A DNA stretch of 64,000 nt from positions 22,469-86,468 of the forward strand of contig JAEWBY010000051.1 of the NCBI GenBank assembly GCA_023390905.1, given 5' to 3'. Under the pieces are notes generated by a model. That model was not told the origin of the DNA. It was given only the letters and a program-made list of their open reading frames with translations, and did not search any database. Shown one piece after another: positions 34,404-43,243 of this stretch. The DNA is from Pseudomonadota bacterium (lineage in GTDB: Bacteria > Pseudomonadota > Gammaproteobacteria > Xanthomonadales > Xanthomonadaceae). A program made the translations under genes and the position numbers. How positions within the stretch are numbered: the first letter of the stretch is position 1; each line of letters starts with the position of its first letter.

Positions 34404-35351
34404 ATGGAAGCCTGGATGTATTTCCTGCTGGGGCTGGTGCTGCTCGCGCTGGGCGGCGATTCGATCGTCAAGGGTGCTTCGGGACTCGCGCAACGCATCG
34501 GCGCCTCGCCGTTCGTCGCGGGCCTGCTGCTGATCGCATTCGGCACCTCGTTGCCCGAGCTGGCGGTGAATGCGCGCGCGGCGTGGGTGGGGGCTCAGGA
34601 TCTGGCGCTGGGCAACGCGGTGGGCAGCAACATCGTCAATCTCGGGCTGACCCTGGGCCTGGCTGCGATCGCGGCGCCGCTGTTGATTCGCACGCGCGTG
34701 CTGTCGCCGCTGCTGGTGCTGCTGGCGGTGGCGACGCTGGCGCTGATCGTGTTCGGGCTCGATGGCGTGATCAGCCGCATGGAAGGCATCGTGCTGCTGG
34801 CGGGCTTCGTCGCGGTGCTCGCGTTCCTGCTCGCGCGTGCGCGGCAGGAACCCGAGCCGCTGCGCGCGAGCATCGCCGCCTACGCCAGCACGCGCGGTGC
34901 GTTGTGGCTGAATCTGCTGCGGTTCGTGCTCGCCGCGGCATTGCTGTATTACGGGGCGCGACTGCTGGTGGGATCGGCGACCACGATCGGTGCGAGCCTG
35001 TCACTCTCGCCGCTGCTCACCGGCCTGTTGCCGGTGGCTATCGGCACGGCCTTGCCGGAAGTGGCCGCGGCGATCGCCGCCGCGCGGCGCGGTCAGGGCG
35101 AGATGGTGGCCGGGCACGTCATCGGTTCGAGCCTGTTCAATCTGCTGGTCGTCGTCGGCGGCATGGCGGCATTCCGGCCATTCCCGCTGCCGGAATCGTT
35201 CGTGCGCCTGGAACTGCCGGCAGCGTTGGCGTTCGTGCTGGTGCTGTATCCGCTGCTGCGCGGCGATCTGCGTATCAGTCCGGGCGAAGGCGCAGTGCTG
35301 CTGATTGCCTTCATCGGATGGGTCGTGCTGGAAATCGCGCTGCTCGCCTGA
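34404..35351 (+). CDS. Calcium/sodium-type antiporter (CaCA family)
   Basis: A 315-residue inner-membrane protein with about ten helices and the two inverted alpha repeats of the CaCA/YrbG family: GTSLPELAVN with GNAVGSNIVN in the first half, and GTALPEVAAA with GHVIGSSLFNL in the second. The acidic residue in each GTxxPE motif binds cation. Bacterial members exchange Ca2+ or K+ for Na+ or H+; direction here is unknown. A -10-like TAGAAT is at 34370-34375. It lies beside, but divergent in strand from, the Mrp antiporter operon. Confidence 0.88.
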   Translation: MEAWMYFLLGLVLLALGGDSIVKGASGLAQRIGASPFVAGLLLIAFGTSLPELAVNARAAWVGAQDLALGNAVGSNIVNLGLTLGLAAIAAPLLIRTRVLSPLLVLLAVATLALIVFGLDGVISRMEGIVLLAGFVAVLAFLLARARQEPEPLRASIAAYASTRGALWLNLLRFVLAAALLYYGARLLVGSATTIGASLSLSPLLTGLLPVAIGTALPEVAAAIAAARRGQGEMVAGHVIGSSLFNLLVVVGGMAAFRPFPLPESFVRLELPAALAFVLVLYPLLRGDLRISPGEGAVLLIAFIGWVVLEIALLA

Positions 35352-35423
35352 GAGGAGGGACTGCGTTGCGGCCGGCGTGATCCCAGGTGCCGATCGAAGC
35401 GCCGGGCGGGGTCGAAGCCACTC

Positions 35424-35762
35424 CTACCGATCGGACGTGTCGTCTTCGCGCGGCAGTGGTGGACGTTCGGCCATCTTCAGTGACAGCGCCGCCTTGGCCA
35501 TCAGGTGCGCGCTGATCGGCGCGGTGATGAACAGGAAGGCAGTGACCAGCAACTCGCGCGGCTGCGGGTCCTGGCCGGTGAACGCATGGTAGCCGACCGA
35601 CGCCAGCAGCACGCAGCCCACGCCCAGCGTGCTGGACTTGGTCGGAGCATGCAGGCGCTTGAAGAAGTCCGACAGCTTCGCCAGTCCGTATGAACCCACG
35701 AGGATGAAGAAGCAGCCGATCGCCAGCAGCGCGGTCAGCAACACGGCGAACAGCCAGCTCAT
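35424..35762 (-). CDS. mnhG: Mrp cation/proton antiporter subunit G
   Basis: A 112-residue small membrane subunit with three helices; LAKLSDFFKRLHAPTKSSTLGVG is the MnhG/PhaG signature. It is the last gene of the Mrp operon, and its start overlaps the mnhF stop by four bases. The C-terminus is hydrophilic (RPPLPREDDTSDR). The complex exports Na+ (or K+) in exchange for protons. Confidence 0.92.
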   Translation of the reverse strand: MSWLFAVLLTALLAIGCFFILVGSYGLAKLSDFFKRLHAPTKSSTLGVGCVLLASVGYHAFTGQDPQPRELLVTAFLFITAPISAHLMAKAALSLKMAERPPLPREDDTSDR

Positions 35763-36043
35763 TCGACGATGTCCCGGCGCAGGATGTACTTGCTCAGCAC
35801 CACGGTGCCGACGAATCCGAGCATCGCGATGATGAGCGCGGCCTCGAAGTAGATCGGCGTGTCCATGTGCATGCCGAACAGCATCAGCTCGGCGATGGTG
35901 GCCACGAACAGCGTATCGAGCGCGAGGATGCGGTCGGGCACGGTGGGGCCGCGCAGCAGCCGCCACAGGGCCAGCAGCATCGCGATGCCGACCATGTGCA
36001 TCGATACCACGATCGCAGCGGCGATGAGGGAAGCGGGGGTCAC
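35759..36043 (-). CDS. mnhF: Mrp cation/proton antiporter subunit F
   Basis: Ninety-four residues with three membrane helices and the MnhF motif RLLRGPTVPDRILALDTL. There is no ATG at the right place: the GTG at 36041-36043 overlaps the mnhE stop (GTGA) and fixes the start. Overlapping ends on both sides show tight coupling. Confidence 0.9.
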   Translation of the reverse strand: MTPASLIAAAIVVSMHMVGIAMLLALWRLLRGPTVPDRILALDTLFVATIAELMLFGMHMDTPIYFEAALIIAMLGFVGTVVLSKYILRRDIVE

Positions 36044-36534
36044 GGGAAGATCTCCATCAGGGGCGCTTCGTAGCGCTGCTTGATATGGCGGATGACCTGG
36101 TCGGGATCCTTGAGGTTGAACACGTGCACCAGCAGGTGCCGGCGATCGTCCGACAGCACGGCCGATACCGTGCCCGGCGTCAGCGTGATGATGCTGGTCA
36201 GCGCCGCGATGCCGTGGATGTTGGCGATGTCCAGCGGCAACCACACGAAGCCCGGCGTGATCCGCGATTCCCGGCCCAGCACGCGGCGCGCGACCTCGAT
36301 GTTGGACATCACGATGTCCCAGCCGAGGATCCACAGCATGCGCGGAACGCTGCGCAGCCGGCCGATGCGTGCGAACTCGCGGTCCAGCCGCGCGGCGAAG
36401 ATCGGCACCACCAGCGCAAGCACGAGCGCGAGCACGACATGGCCCCAGGTGATCTCCGAGTTCATCAGCAGCCAGAAGCAGAAGATCGTCAGGCTCAGCG
36501 GCAGCGAGGGTATCCAGCGCTTCATCGGTCTCAT
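36040..36534 (-). CDS. mnhE: Mrp cation/proton antiporter subunit E
   Basis: A 164-residue subunit: two N-terminal helices (LSLTIFCFWLLMNSEITWGHVVLALVLALVVPIFA, read in two parts) and a cytoplasmic domain with TSIITLTPGTVSAVLSDD, the MnhE hallmark. The start ATG overlaps the mnhD stop (ATGA); a second in-frame ATG three codons later is equally possible. Confidence 0.92.
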   Translation of the reverse strand: MRPMKRWIPSLPLSLTIFCFWLLMNSEITWGHVVLALVLALVVPIFAARLDREFARIGRLRSVPRMLWILGWDIVMSNIEVARRVLGRESRITPGFVWLPLDIANIHGIAALTSIITLTPGTVSAVLSDDRRHLLVHVFNLKDPDQVIRHIKQRYEAPLMEIFP

Positions 36535-38072
36535 CTCATTACCGGCGGCTGCTGGCGGACCTGTTCGATGTAGGACCCGGGTGATTGCAGTTGCCGGGCC
36601 GTCTCCGACGTATACGCCAGCAGCGGTGAAGCAGCGATCGTCATCGCCACGCCGTAAGCGAGCAGCAGGATCGTGGCCAGTGTTTCCAGCCGGCGTGCGG
36701 GTGCGGCTGGCGCCGGTGGAGGCGGCATTGCATCCGCCGCAGCGGCATGCGCGGGTTCCACGCGCCAGAACAGCCGCGTGCCCGCGCGCGTCAGCCCGAC
36801 CAGCATCAGGAAACTGCTGATCAGCAACGCAAGCCAGATCCAGCGCTGCTCGATGGTCGCGGTCAGCAGCGCGAACTTGCCGACGAAGCCGGACAGCGGC
36901 GGCAGGCCCGCCAGCGAAATCGCCGCGATCAGGAACATCGCGCCCGGCAAGGTGCGGCCGGTGATCGCCTGCACGCGATCGTTGCGATCGCCGGCTTCGC
37001 CACGGCGGCGACGCACGAGATCGGCGATCAGGAACAGCGCCGCACCGGCGAAGCTGCTGTGCGCAAGGTAGTACAGGCCCGCACCGGTGGCCTGCGTGCG
37101 TTCGGTGGCGAAGGCGAGGATCAGCGTCGCGGCCGAGGCCAGCACCAGATACGCGGCCAGCGCGCGCAGCTTGATCGCCGCCATCACGCCGAGCGAGGCC
37201 AGCGCCAGCGTCAGCGTGCCCAGCACCAGCAGCCACGGCCAGGCGAAGCCGGCCAGATCACCGGCGGTGGCGCCGAACAGCAGCGAGCACACACGCAGCA
37301 GGGCATACAGCCCGACCTTGGTCATCACCGCGAACAACGCGGCCACCGGCGCGGGCGCATGCGTGTAGGTATCGGGCAACCAGAAATACACCGGCAGCAT
37401 CGCCGCCTTCACGCAGAAGACCAGCAACAGCAGCCCGGCCGCGGCCTGGATCAGCAGGTGATCGGCGGCCGGCGCCTGCGCGATGCGGGTGGCCATCTCC
37501 GCCATGTTGAGCGTGCCGAGCAGGCCGTAGAGCAGCCCCAGCGCCATCAGGAAGACGGTGGAGGCCGCGATGTTGGCGGTGACGTAATGGAAACCGGCGC
37601 GCATCCGCTTGCTGCGCCCGCCGCTGAGCAGCAACCCGTAGGAAGCACTCAGCAGCACTTCGAAGAACACGAACAGATTGAACAGGTCGCCGGTCAGGAA
37701 CGCACCGTTCAAGCCCATCAACTGCAACTGGAAGAACGCATGGAAATGCGGCGCGCGCCGATCCCAGCCGGCGCAGGCATGCAGCAGGCACGCGATCGCC
37801 AGCAGCGTGGCCACCAGCACCATCATCGCCGAGAGCCGATCGACCATCAGGCTGATGCCCAACCGCGCCGGCCAGTCGCCGAGCAGATAGACCAGCACGC
37901 GTCCGCTGTCGGCATCACGCACGAGCAGGCAGGCGATGACCAGTTGCGCGGCCAGCGATGTCCACGCGATCGCGCGCTGCGGCGCCATGCCATACCGGCG
38001 GCGTTCGGCGAGCAGCGCCAGCGCACCGCCGATCAGCGGCACCAGAATCGACCACAGCGGCAGATCGCTCAT
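36531..38072 (-). CDS. mnhD: Mrp cation/proton antiporter subunit D
   Basis: A 513-residue polytopic subunit with about 14 helices, homologous to NuoM/NuoN of complex I. Visible are FFEVLLSASYGLLLSG, the proton-channel lysine region FCVKAAMLPVYFWLPDTYTHAP and GLPPLSGFVGKF. It probably forms one of the two ion channels of the complex. Overlaps both neighbours by four bases. Confidence 0.93.
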   Translation of the reverse strand: MSDLPLWSILVPLIGGALALLAERRRYGMAPQRAIAWTSLAAQLVIACLLVRDADSGRVLVYLLGDWPARLGISLMVDRLSAMMVLVATLLAIACLLHACAGWDRRAPHFHAFFQLQLMGLNGAFLTGDLFNLFVFFEVLLSASYGLLLSGGRSKRMRAGFHYVTANIAASTVFLMALGLLYGLLGTLNMAEMATRIAQAPAADHLLIQAAAGLLLLVFCVKAAMLPVYFWLPDTYTHAPAPVAALFAVMTKVGLYALLRVCSLLFGATAGDLAGFAWPWLLVLGTLTLALASLGVMAAIKLRALAAYLVLASAATLILAFATERTQATGAGLYYLAHSSFAGAALFLIADLVRRRRGEAGDRNDRVQAITGRTLPGAMFLIAAISLAGLPPLSGFVGKFALLTATIEQRWIWLALLISSFLMLVGLTRAGTRLFWRVEPAHAAAADAMPPPPAPAAPARRLETLATILLLAYGVAMTIAASPLLAYTSETARQLQSPGSYIEQVRQQPPVMR

Positions 38073-38452
38073 GCCTTCCTCCGCAGTTTCAACGAGCGTG
38101 CCGCATGCCGCTTCTCGCCGGCCTGGCCATCGACGTGATCGGTGTGGTTGTCACCGCGGCTGCGGATGGCAATGACGATGCTCACCGCGGTCATCGCGAA
38201 CGCGATCACGATGGCGGTCAACACCAGCGCCTGCGGCAACGGATCGGTGTAGTGCGCAAGCGTGGTCGGCAGATCGTTGCGCAGCACCGGCGGCTTGCCG
38301 GGCGCGACCCGTCCACTGGCGAAGATCAGCAGGTTGGTCGCATACGAAAGCAGCGTCATGCCGAGGATTACGTCGAACATGCGCGCGCGCAGCATCAGAT
38401 AGACGCCGGCGGCGGTCAGCACGCCAATCGCGCTCGCGATCGCCAGTTCCAT
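38069..38452 (-). CDS. mnhC: Mrp cation/proton antiporter subunit C
   Basis: A 127-residue, three-helix NuoK-like subunit (AIGVLTAAGVYLMLRARMFDVILGMTLL spans helices one and two; the rest follows GRVAPGKPPVL). The hydrophilic tail carries DNHTDHVDGQAGEKRHA. Position between subunits A and D and four-base overlap confirm the assignment. Confidence 0.92.
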   Translation of the reverse strand: MELAIASAIGVLTAAGVYLMLRARMFDVILGMTLLSYATNLLIFASGRVAPGKPPVLRNDLPTTLAHYTDPLPQALVLTAIVIAFAMTAVSIVIAIRSRGDNHTDHVDGQAGEKRHAARSLKLRRKA

Positions 38453-41286
38453 CAGCGCTCGACCTCGCCGGTGCGCAGCGAGCGCGCCCCCGGATCCACC
38501 ACGCCCGCCACCGCCACCTGCGTGCGCGAGGGCTTGATCGTGCCCATCATCGAGAGAATCAGCATCGCCCCACCGAACACCACCAGATACACACCCGTGT
38601 CGAATCCCATCGCGCTGGTCAGTTCGAGTTCGCCGATCAACGGAAGCTCCCAGGCGAAGTGGCCGCTGGTCTGGAACGGATAACCCAGCAGCATCGGCAC
38701 GAGCCCGGTCAGGCCGGCCACGAGCAGGCCGATGCCGATGCAGCGCACGTAATCGAAACCGAAACGCGATTCCACCGACGCCGCACCCTGGATCACGTAC
38801 TGGATCAACAGCGGCACGGCTAGCACCAGCCCGGCGATGAAACCGCCTCCCGGCGCGTTGTGGCCGCGCAGGAACAGGAAGAACGACACCACCACCGTCA
38901 GCGGGAACATGATCTGCGCCAGATCGGCCGGCACCGGCAATGCGATCGGCGGACCGGGCATGACCTTGTCCGGCGCCATGCGCGCGCGCCGCAGCAGCGC
39001 ATGTACGATCAGGGCGGCGATGCCGAACACGGTGATCTCGCCGAACGTATCGAAGCCGCGGAAGTCCACCAGGATGACGTTGACGACATTGCGGCCGAAC
39101 GCTTCAGGCAATGCGCGCGCGAGCATTTCCTCGCCGATGCCGCCCGCCGGCCGCGTCATCACCGCATACGCCAGCACCGCGATGCCCATGCCCGCGGCCA
39201 GTGCGATCACGATGTCGCGCCAGCGGCGCGGACGGTCTCGCTCGGGCGGCGAACGGAACGGCAGATAGTGCATGCCGAGCAGCAGCAGCGGCAGCGTCAC
39301 CATTTCCACCAGCAACTGCGTCAGCGCCAGATCCGGCGCGGACAGGAACACGAACGTCAGGCTCACGACGAGCCCGGCGCCGCCCAGCAGGATCAGCGCA
39401 ACCAGCCGCTGCCGGTACCAGCGCAACGCCGCAATCGTGCAGGCCAGCAGCACGCTCCACAGGATCCAGCCGAGCACGGGCATCGGCTGCGGTGATCGCC
39501 AGGCCAGCGCCGCCGCGCCATCGAAGAACGGCACCGAAGCCACGCCGATGGCCGCGATTACGATCCAGGCCAGACTGCGCTGCACACCGCCCTCGGCGAT
39601 GCGGCGCGTGACGCGTTCGGCCAGCGCGAACAACTGTTCGACATTGAACAGGAAGATGCGCCGGCCCAGCGAGCCGCGCACGGCCGCGTGGAGATCGACG
39701 AGCCGGCGCAGCACCGCGTACAGCCCCACGCCACCGATCAGGCTGATCGCACTCATCAGCAGCGGCAGGTTGAAGCCATGCCAGATCGCGAGGCTGTAGT
39801 GCGGGGTCGCATCCAGCAGCGTGCCGCGCACCGCGGCATCGAGCAGTGGCGCGATCGTCCAGCCGGGCGCGATGCCGACCACCAGGCACAGCACCACCAG
39901 GATTTCCACCGGAATCTTCATCCAGCGCACCGGCTCGTGCGGCACGCGATCCAGCGCGCGCGGCCCCGAGCCGAAGAAGGTGTCATGCACGAAACGCAGG
40001 CTGTAGGCCACGCCGAACACGCCGGCCATCACCGCGATCAGGCTCAGCGCCATGCGCATGTCCGCGTGCGCATCACCGACGTCGAGCGTCTCGGCGAAGA
40101 ACATTTCCTTCGACAGGAAACCGTTGAGCAGGGGCACGCCGGCCATCGACAGACTGGCGATGATCGCCAGCGCGCTGGTGAAAGGCAGCAGTCTGCGCAG
40201 GCCGCCGAGCCGGCGCATGTCGCGCGTGCCGGTCTCGTGATCGATGATGCCGGCGGCCATGAACAACGACGCCTTGAACAAGGCGTGGTTGAGGATATGG
40301 AACAGGCCGGCGACCACCGCCATCGGCGTGGACAATCCAAACAGCAGCGTGATCAGGCCCAGGTGCGAGATCGTCGAATACGCGAGCAGGCCCTTGATGT
40401 CCTGCTGGAAGATGGCGTTCCACGCGCCCAGCAGCAGCGTGAGCGCGCCGATCGCACTGACCAGATAGAAGAACAGTTCGCTGCCGGCAAGCGCCGGATG
40501 CAGCCGCGCCAGCAGGAACACGCCGGCCTTCACCATCGTGGCCGAATGCAGATAGGCCGACACCGGCGTCGGCGCCGCCATTGCATGCGGCAGCCAGAAA
40601 TGGAACGGGAACTGCGCGCTCTTGGTGAACACGCCGGCGAGGATCAGCACCAGCGCCAACGGATACAGCGTATGCGCGCGGATGCGCTCGCCAGCGGCGA
40701 GCACCTGATCGAGCTGGAAGCTGCCGACGATGTGGCCGAGCAGGATCACGCCGGCGAGCAGGGCGAGCCCGCCGCCACCGGTGATCGCCAGCGACATGCG
40801 TGCGCCTTCGCGCGCATCGCCGCGCTGGTGCCAGTAGCCGATCAGCAGGAACGAACTGATGCTCGTCAGTTCCCAGAACACCACCAGCAGGATCAGATCG
40901 CCCGCGAGCACGACGCCGAGCATCGAGCCCATGAACAGCAGCAGATAGGCATACAGTCGCGAGGCCGAGTCGCGCGCGTCCAGGTAATAGCGCGCGTACA
41001 TCACCACCAGCGCGCCGATGGCCAGCACCAGGCCGGCGAACGCCCAGGCCAGCCCATCCAGCCGCAGCGAGAACGACACGCCCAGTTCGGCGATCCACAT
41101 GAAACCGAACTGCGGCGCATCGCCATCGAGCACGCGCGGCGTGAACGCCGCCAGCAGCGCCAGGCCGCCCAGCGGAGCCGCGCCGGCGAGCCAGGCGATC
41201 GTGCCGCGCGAGCGCCTGCGCCCCAGGAAAACCACCAGGGCGAAGAAGAAGGGCAGGCACAGCAATGGGAGCAGCAGGAAGGACAC
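38452..41286 (-). CDS. mnhA: Mrp cation/proton antiporter subunit A, fused to subunit B
   Basis: A 944-residue protein starting the Mrp operon. Residues about 1-500 are NuoL-like (NSAFLFIGYWHQRGD-type region, the TKSAQFPFHFWLPHAMAAP lysine motif and SKEMFF). Residues about 600-770 contain extra MnhA helices. The last 150 residues (FLFLRGHNAPGGGFIAGLV, then GFDTGVYLVV) are an MnhB domain, so A and B are fused as in PhaA-B operons. Total order is A(B)-C-D-E-F-G, six genes. It is divergent from the NAD-binding protein at 41.4 kb, with a 114-base shared control region. Confidence 0.93.
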   Translation of the reverse strand: MSFLLLPLLCLPFFFALVVFLGRRRSRGTIAWLAGAAPLGGLALLAAFTPRVLDGDAPQFGFMWIAELGVSFSLRLDGLAWAFAGLVLAIGALVVMYARYYLDARDSASRLYAYLLLFMGSMLGVVLAGDLILLVVFWELTSISSFLLIGYWHQRGDAREGARMSLAITGGGGLALLAGVILLGHIVGSFQLDQVLAAGERIRAHTLYPLALVLILAGVFTKSAQFPFHFWLPHAMAAPTPVSAYLHSATMVKAGVFLLARLHPALAGSELFFYLVSAIGALTLLLGAWNAIFQQDIKGLLAYSTISHLGLITLLFGLSTPMAVVAGLFHILNHALFKASLFMAAGIIDHETGTRDMRRLGGLRRLLPFTSALAIIASLSMAGVPLLNGFLSKEMFFAETLDVGDAHADMRMALSLIAVMAGVFGVAYSLRFVHDTFFGSGPRALDRVPHEPVRWMKIPVEILVVLCLVVGIAPGWTIAPLLDAAVRGTLLDATPHYSLAIWHGFNLPLLMSAISLIGGVGLYAVLRRLVDLHAAVRGSLGRRIFLFNVEQLFALAERVTRRIAEGGVQRSLAWIVIAAIGVASVPFFDGAAALAWRSPQPMPVLGWILWSVLLACTIAALRWYRQRLVALILLGGAGLVVSLTFVFLSAPDLALTQLLVEMVTLPLLLLGMHYLPFRSPPERDRPRRWRDIVIALAAGMGIAVLAYAVMTRPAGGIGEEMLARALPEAFGRNVVNVILVDFRGFDTFGEITVFGIAALIVHALLRRARMAPDKVMPGPPIALPVPADLAQIMFPLTVVVSFFLFLRGHNAPGGGFIAGLVLAVPLLIQYVIQGAASVESRFGFDYVRCIGIGLLVAGLTGLVPMLLGYPFQTSGHFAWELPLIGELELTSAMGFDTGVYLVVFGGAMLILSMMGTIKPSRTQVAVAGVVDPGARSLRTGEVER

Positions 41287-41400
41287 TCGTCGTCGGCTTG
41301 TCGGTGGCGGGTGCGCGTTCGAGTGTAACAGGCCGTCGTCGGCGTTCCGCGCACTCCGCTATGCTCTGCGCGATATGCGGCGCACGCGCGAGGTGGGTGG

Positions 41401-42261
41401 ATGACGGCAACGCAGCGCCAGGCGCTGGTGTTCGGTGGCAGCGGGCAGATCGGCATCGCGCTGCTGCATGCCCTGCATGCGCGCGGCTGGCAATGCCTCG
41501 CGCTGTCGCGCCACGATCAACCGTCGATGCCGTCGGTGCAGTGGCTGCGCGGCGACTTCGCCAACCTGCCGGAGCTACCCGGAACCGTCGACGCGATCTT
41601 CAGTTGCGGGCCACTGGATCATTTCGCCGCGTGGTATGCAGGGGCCAGCCTCGCGGCGCGGAACGTGGTGGCGTTCGGATCCACCAGTCTCGAGACCAAG
41701 CGCGCATCGAGCGACGAGGCCGAGCGGGATCTGGCGCAGCGCCTGGACGATGCCGAGCGCCTCGTGTTCGACACCGCACGCAGGCGGAACGTGGCCGCGA
41801 CGCTGCTGCGGCCCACGCTGGTCTACGGCGCGGGCCGGGATCGCTCGCTTGCGCGCATCGCCGAGATCGCCGTACGCCGTGGATTCTTCCTGCTGCCGGC
41901 GCAGGCGACCGGATTGCGCCAGCCCGTGCATGTGGACGATCTGGCGCAGGCGGCGCTGGCCGCGATCGACGCGCCGGCCGCGGCGGGGCGCCCCTACGCG
42001 CTGCCCGGCGGCGAGACACTGACCTATCGCGCGATGGTGGCGCGCACGCTGCAGGCGTTGCAGCCGCCGCCACGCTTGTTCGTGCTGCCCGATGCGCTGT
42101 TCCGCGTGGCGCTGGCCACCGCGCGCATCGCGGGACTGAAGGGGTTGGGCGATGCCGCGGTCGCCCGCATGCGCGAGGATCTGGTGTTCGACGCCACGCC
42201 CGCGCAGCGCGATCTCGGCTATGCGCCGCGCCCGTTCGACCCGGTGCTCCGGCGCGACTGA
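41401..42261 (+). CDS. NAD(P)-binding epimerase/dehydratase-like protein
   Basis: A 286-residue atypical extended SDR-fold protein. The Rossmann loop GGSGQIG is at residues 12-18. Then come the FGSTSLETKRASS segment in place of the usual Ser-Tyr-Lys region, LLRPTLVYGAGRDRS, and PVHVDDLAQAAL. No clear YxxxK catalytic pair is seen, so it may be regulatory or act like NAD(P)H-binding complex-assembly proteins. It is divergent from the Mrp operon and convergent with the next gene. Confidence 0.75.
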   Translation: MTATQRQALVFGGSGQIGIALLHALHARGWQCLALSRHDQPSMPSVQWLRGDFANLPELPGTVDAIFSCGPLDHFAAWYAGASLAARNVVAFGSTSLETKRASSDEAERDLAQRLDDAERLVFDTARRRNVAATLLRPTLVYGAGRDRSLARIAEIAVRRGFFLLPAQATGLRQPVHVDDLAQAALAAIDAPAAAGRPYALPGGETLTYRAMVARTLQALQPPPRLFVLPDALFRVALATARIAGLKGLGDAAVARMREDLVFDATPAQRDLGYAPRPFDPVLRRD

Positions 42262-42277
42262 ATCCGGCCACGCGCGC

Positions 42278-42757
42278 TCAGTAGCGCCAGCCCATCACGC
42301 GATAGAACTTCGCCACGTTCCAGGCCGGACCGATCAGCAGATAAGCCAGATCGGTCGGCAGGCTGGACCTGCGGCCTTCGATGCGATGGCCGATGAACTG
42401 CGCGACCCATCCGAGGATCAGCGCGGCGACCGCCATCCAGAACAGGTGCTCCACGCCGAGCACGCTTTCCACCCAGCGCATCAGCCAGGACATGCTGATG
42501 AAGATCGCCAGCATGCCGAGGCCGAGCCGGCGCGACATCCGGTTGTAGAACATCCATGCGGCGAACATCGCCAGCGCCGACCACACGCCGGATTTCATCC
42601 AGGTGCCGAACACCGGGATGCACCACAGCAGCGCCAGCAGGCTCCACAGGATCGCAGGCACGGCCAGGCACTGGATCTTCTGGTTGATCGCGTTGCGGTG
42701 ATCGCGCGAATAGCGGGCGAACCAGCGGTCCAACGGACGTTCTTCCGTCGCGTTCAT
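42278..42757 (-). CDS. Mpo1-like / DUF962 membrane protein
   Basis: A 159-residue protein with four hydrophobic segments and the DUF962 pattern: RYSRDHRNAINQKIQCLAVP at the start, WMKSGVWSALAMFAAWM, AQFIGHRIEGRRSSLPTDL and a closing LIGPAWNVAKFYR. The family member Mpo1 of yeast is an iron(II) dioxygenase shortening 2-hydroxy fatty acids. The histidines at DHRN and GHRIEG fit its metal site. The bacterial role is not established. Confidence 0.8.
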   Translation of the reverse strand: MNATEERPLDRWFARYSRDHRNAINQKIQCLAVPAILWSLLALLWCIPVFGTWMKSGVWSALAMFAAWMFYNRMSRRLGLGMLAIFISMSWLMRWVESVLGVEHLFWMAVAALILGWVAQFIGHRIEGRRSSLPTDLAYLLIGPAWNVAKFYRVMGWRY

Positions 42758-42831
42758 TCACTCTCCGAAGATGCCGATACCAGCCGCCGGAGGATACCGC
42801 AGTCGATACGGGCGGCGCTGCGGCCCGGGCC

Positions 42832-43167
42832 TTAATGCGCCGTGGTGCGGGAAAACAACTGGATGACCGCCACGCCCGCGACGATCAGCGCCATGCCGAT
42901 CATTGCCGGGACATCCAGCGACTGCTTCAGCACCAGCCAGCCGATCAGCGCGATCAGCACGATGCCCACGCCGGACCAGATCGCGTAGGCCACGCCGATG
43001 GGCACGGTCTTCATCACCAGCGACAGGCAGTAGAACGCGATGCCATACCCCAGCAGCACCAGCAGCGAGGGCAGCGGGCGGGTGAACCCGTCGGCCGATT
43101 TGAGCGCACTGGTCGCCACCACTTCGGCGAGAATGGCGATCGCGAGGTAGAGGTAACCGGGATTCAT
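42832..43167 (-). CDS. SMR-family multidrug efflux protein (EmrE-like)
   Basis: A four-helix, 111-residue small multidrug-resistance protein. The membrane glutamate is Glu15 in YLAIAILAEVVATSALKSAD; the EmrE-type segments AYAIWSGVGIVLIALIGWL and PAMIGMALIVAGVAVIQLF follow. The ATSALK sequence after the glutamate is the drug-exporter (Qac) type, not the VGLKY guanidinium type found in the second SMR gene at 56 kb. It exports cationic, hydrophobic drugs with protons as a dual-topology dimer. No riboswitch is seen upstream. Confidence 0.88.
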   Translation of the reverse strand: MNPGYLYLAIAILAEVVATSALKSADGFTRPLPSLLVLLGYGIAFYCLSLVMKTVPIGVAYAIWSGVGIVLIALIGWLVLKQSLDVPAMIGMALIVAGVAVIQLFSRTTAH

Positions 43168-43243
43168 GGCGGTGCGGACCGTTCCGTAGCAACGGCCGCA
43201 TTCTGCCCCAGGCCGGCGTCAAGGCCGCTGCCGGGTCGATCGA

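Noticed and set aside
39688..41328. A 546-codon plus-strand frame over the Mrp A subunit
   Set aside because: Product is almost only Gln, Arg, His and Glu, lacks domains, and lies opposite a clear NuoL-like protein.
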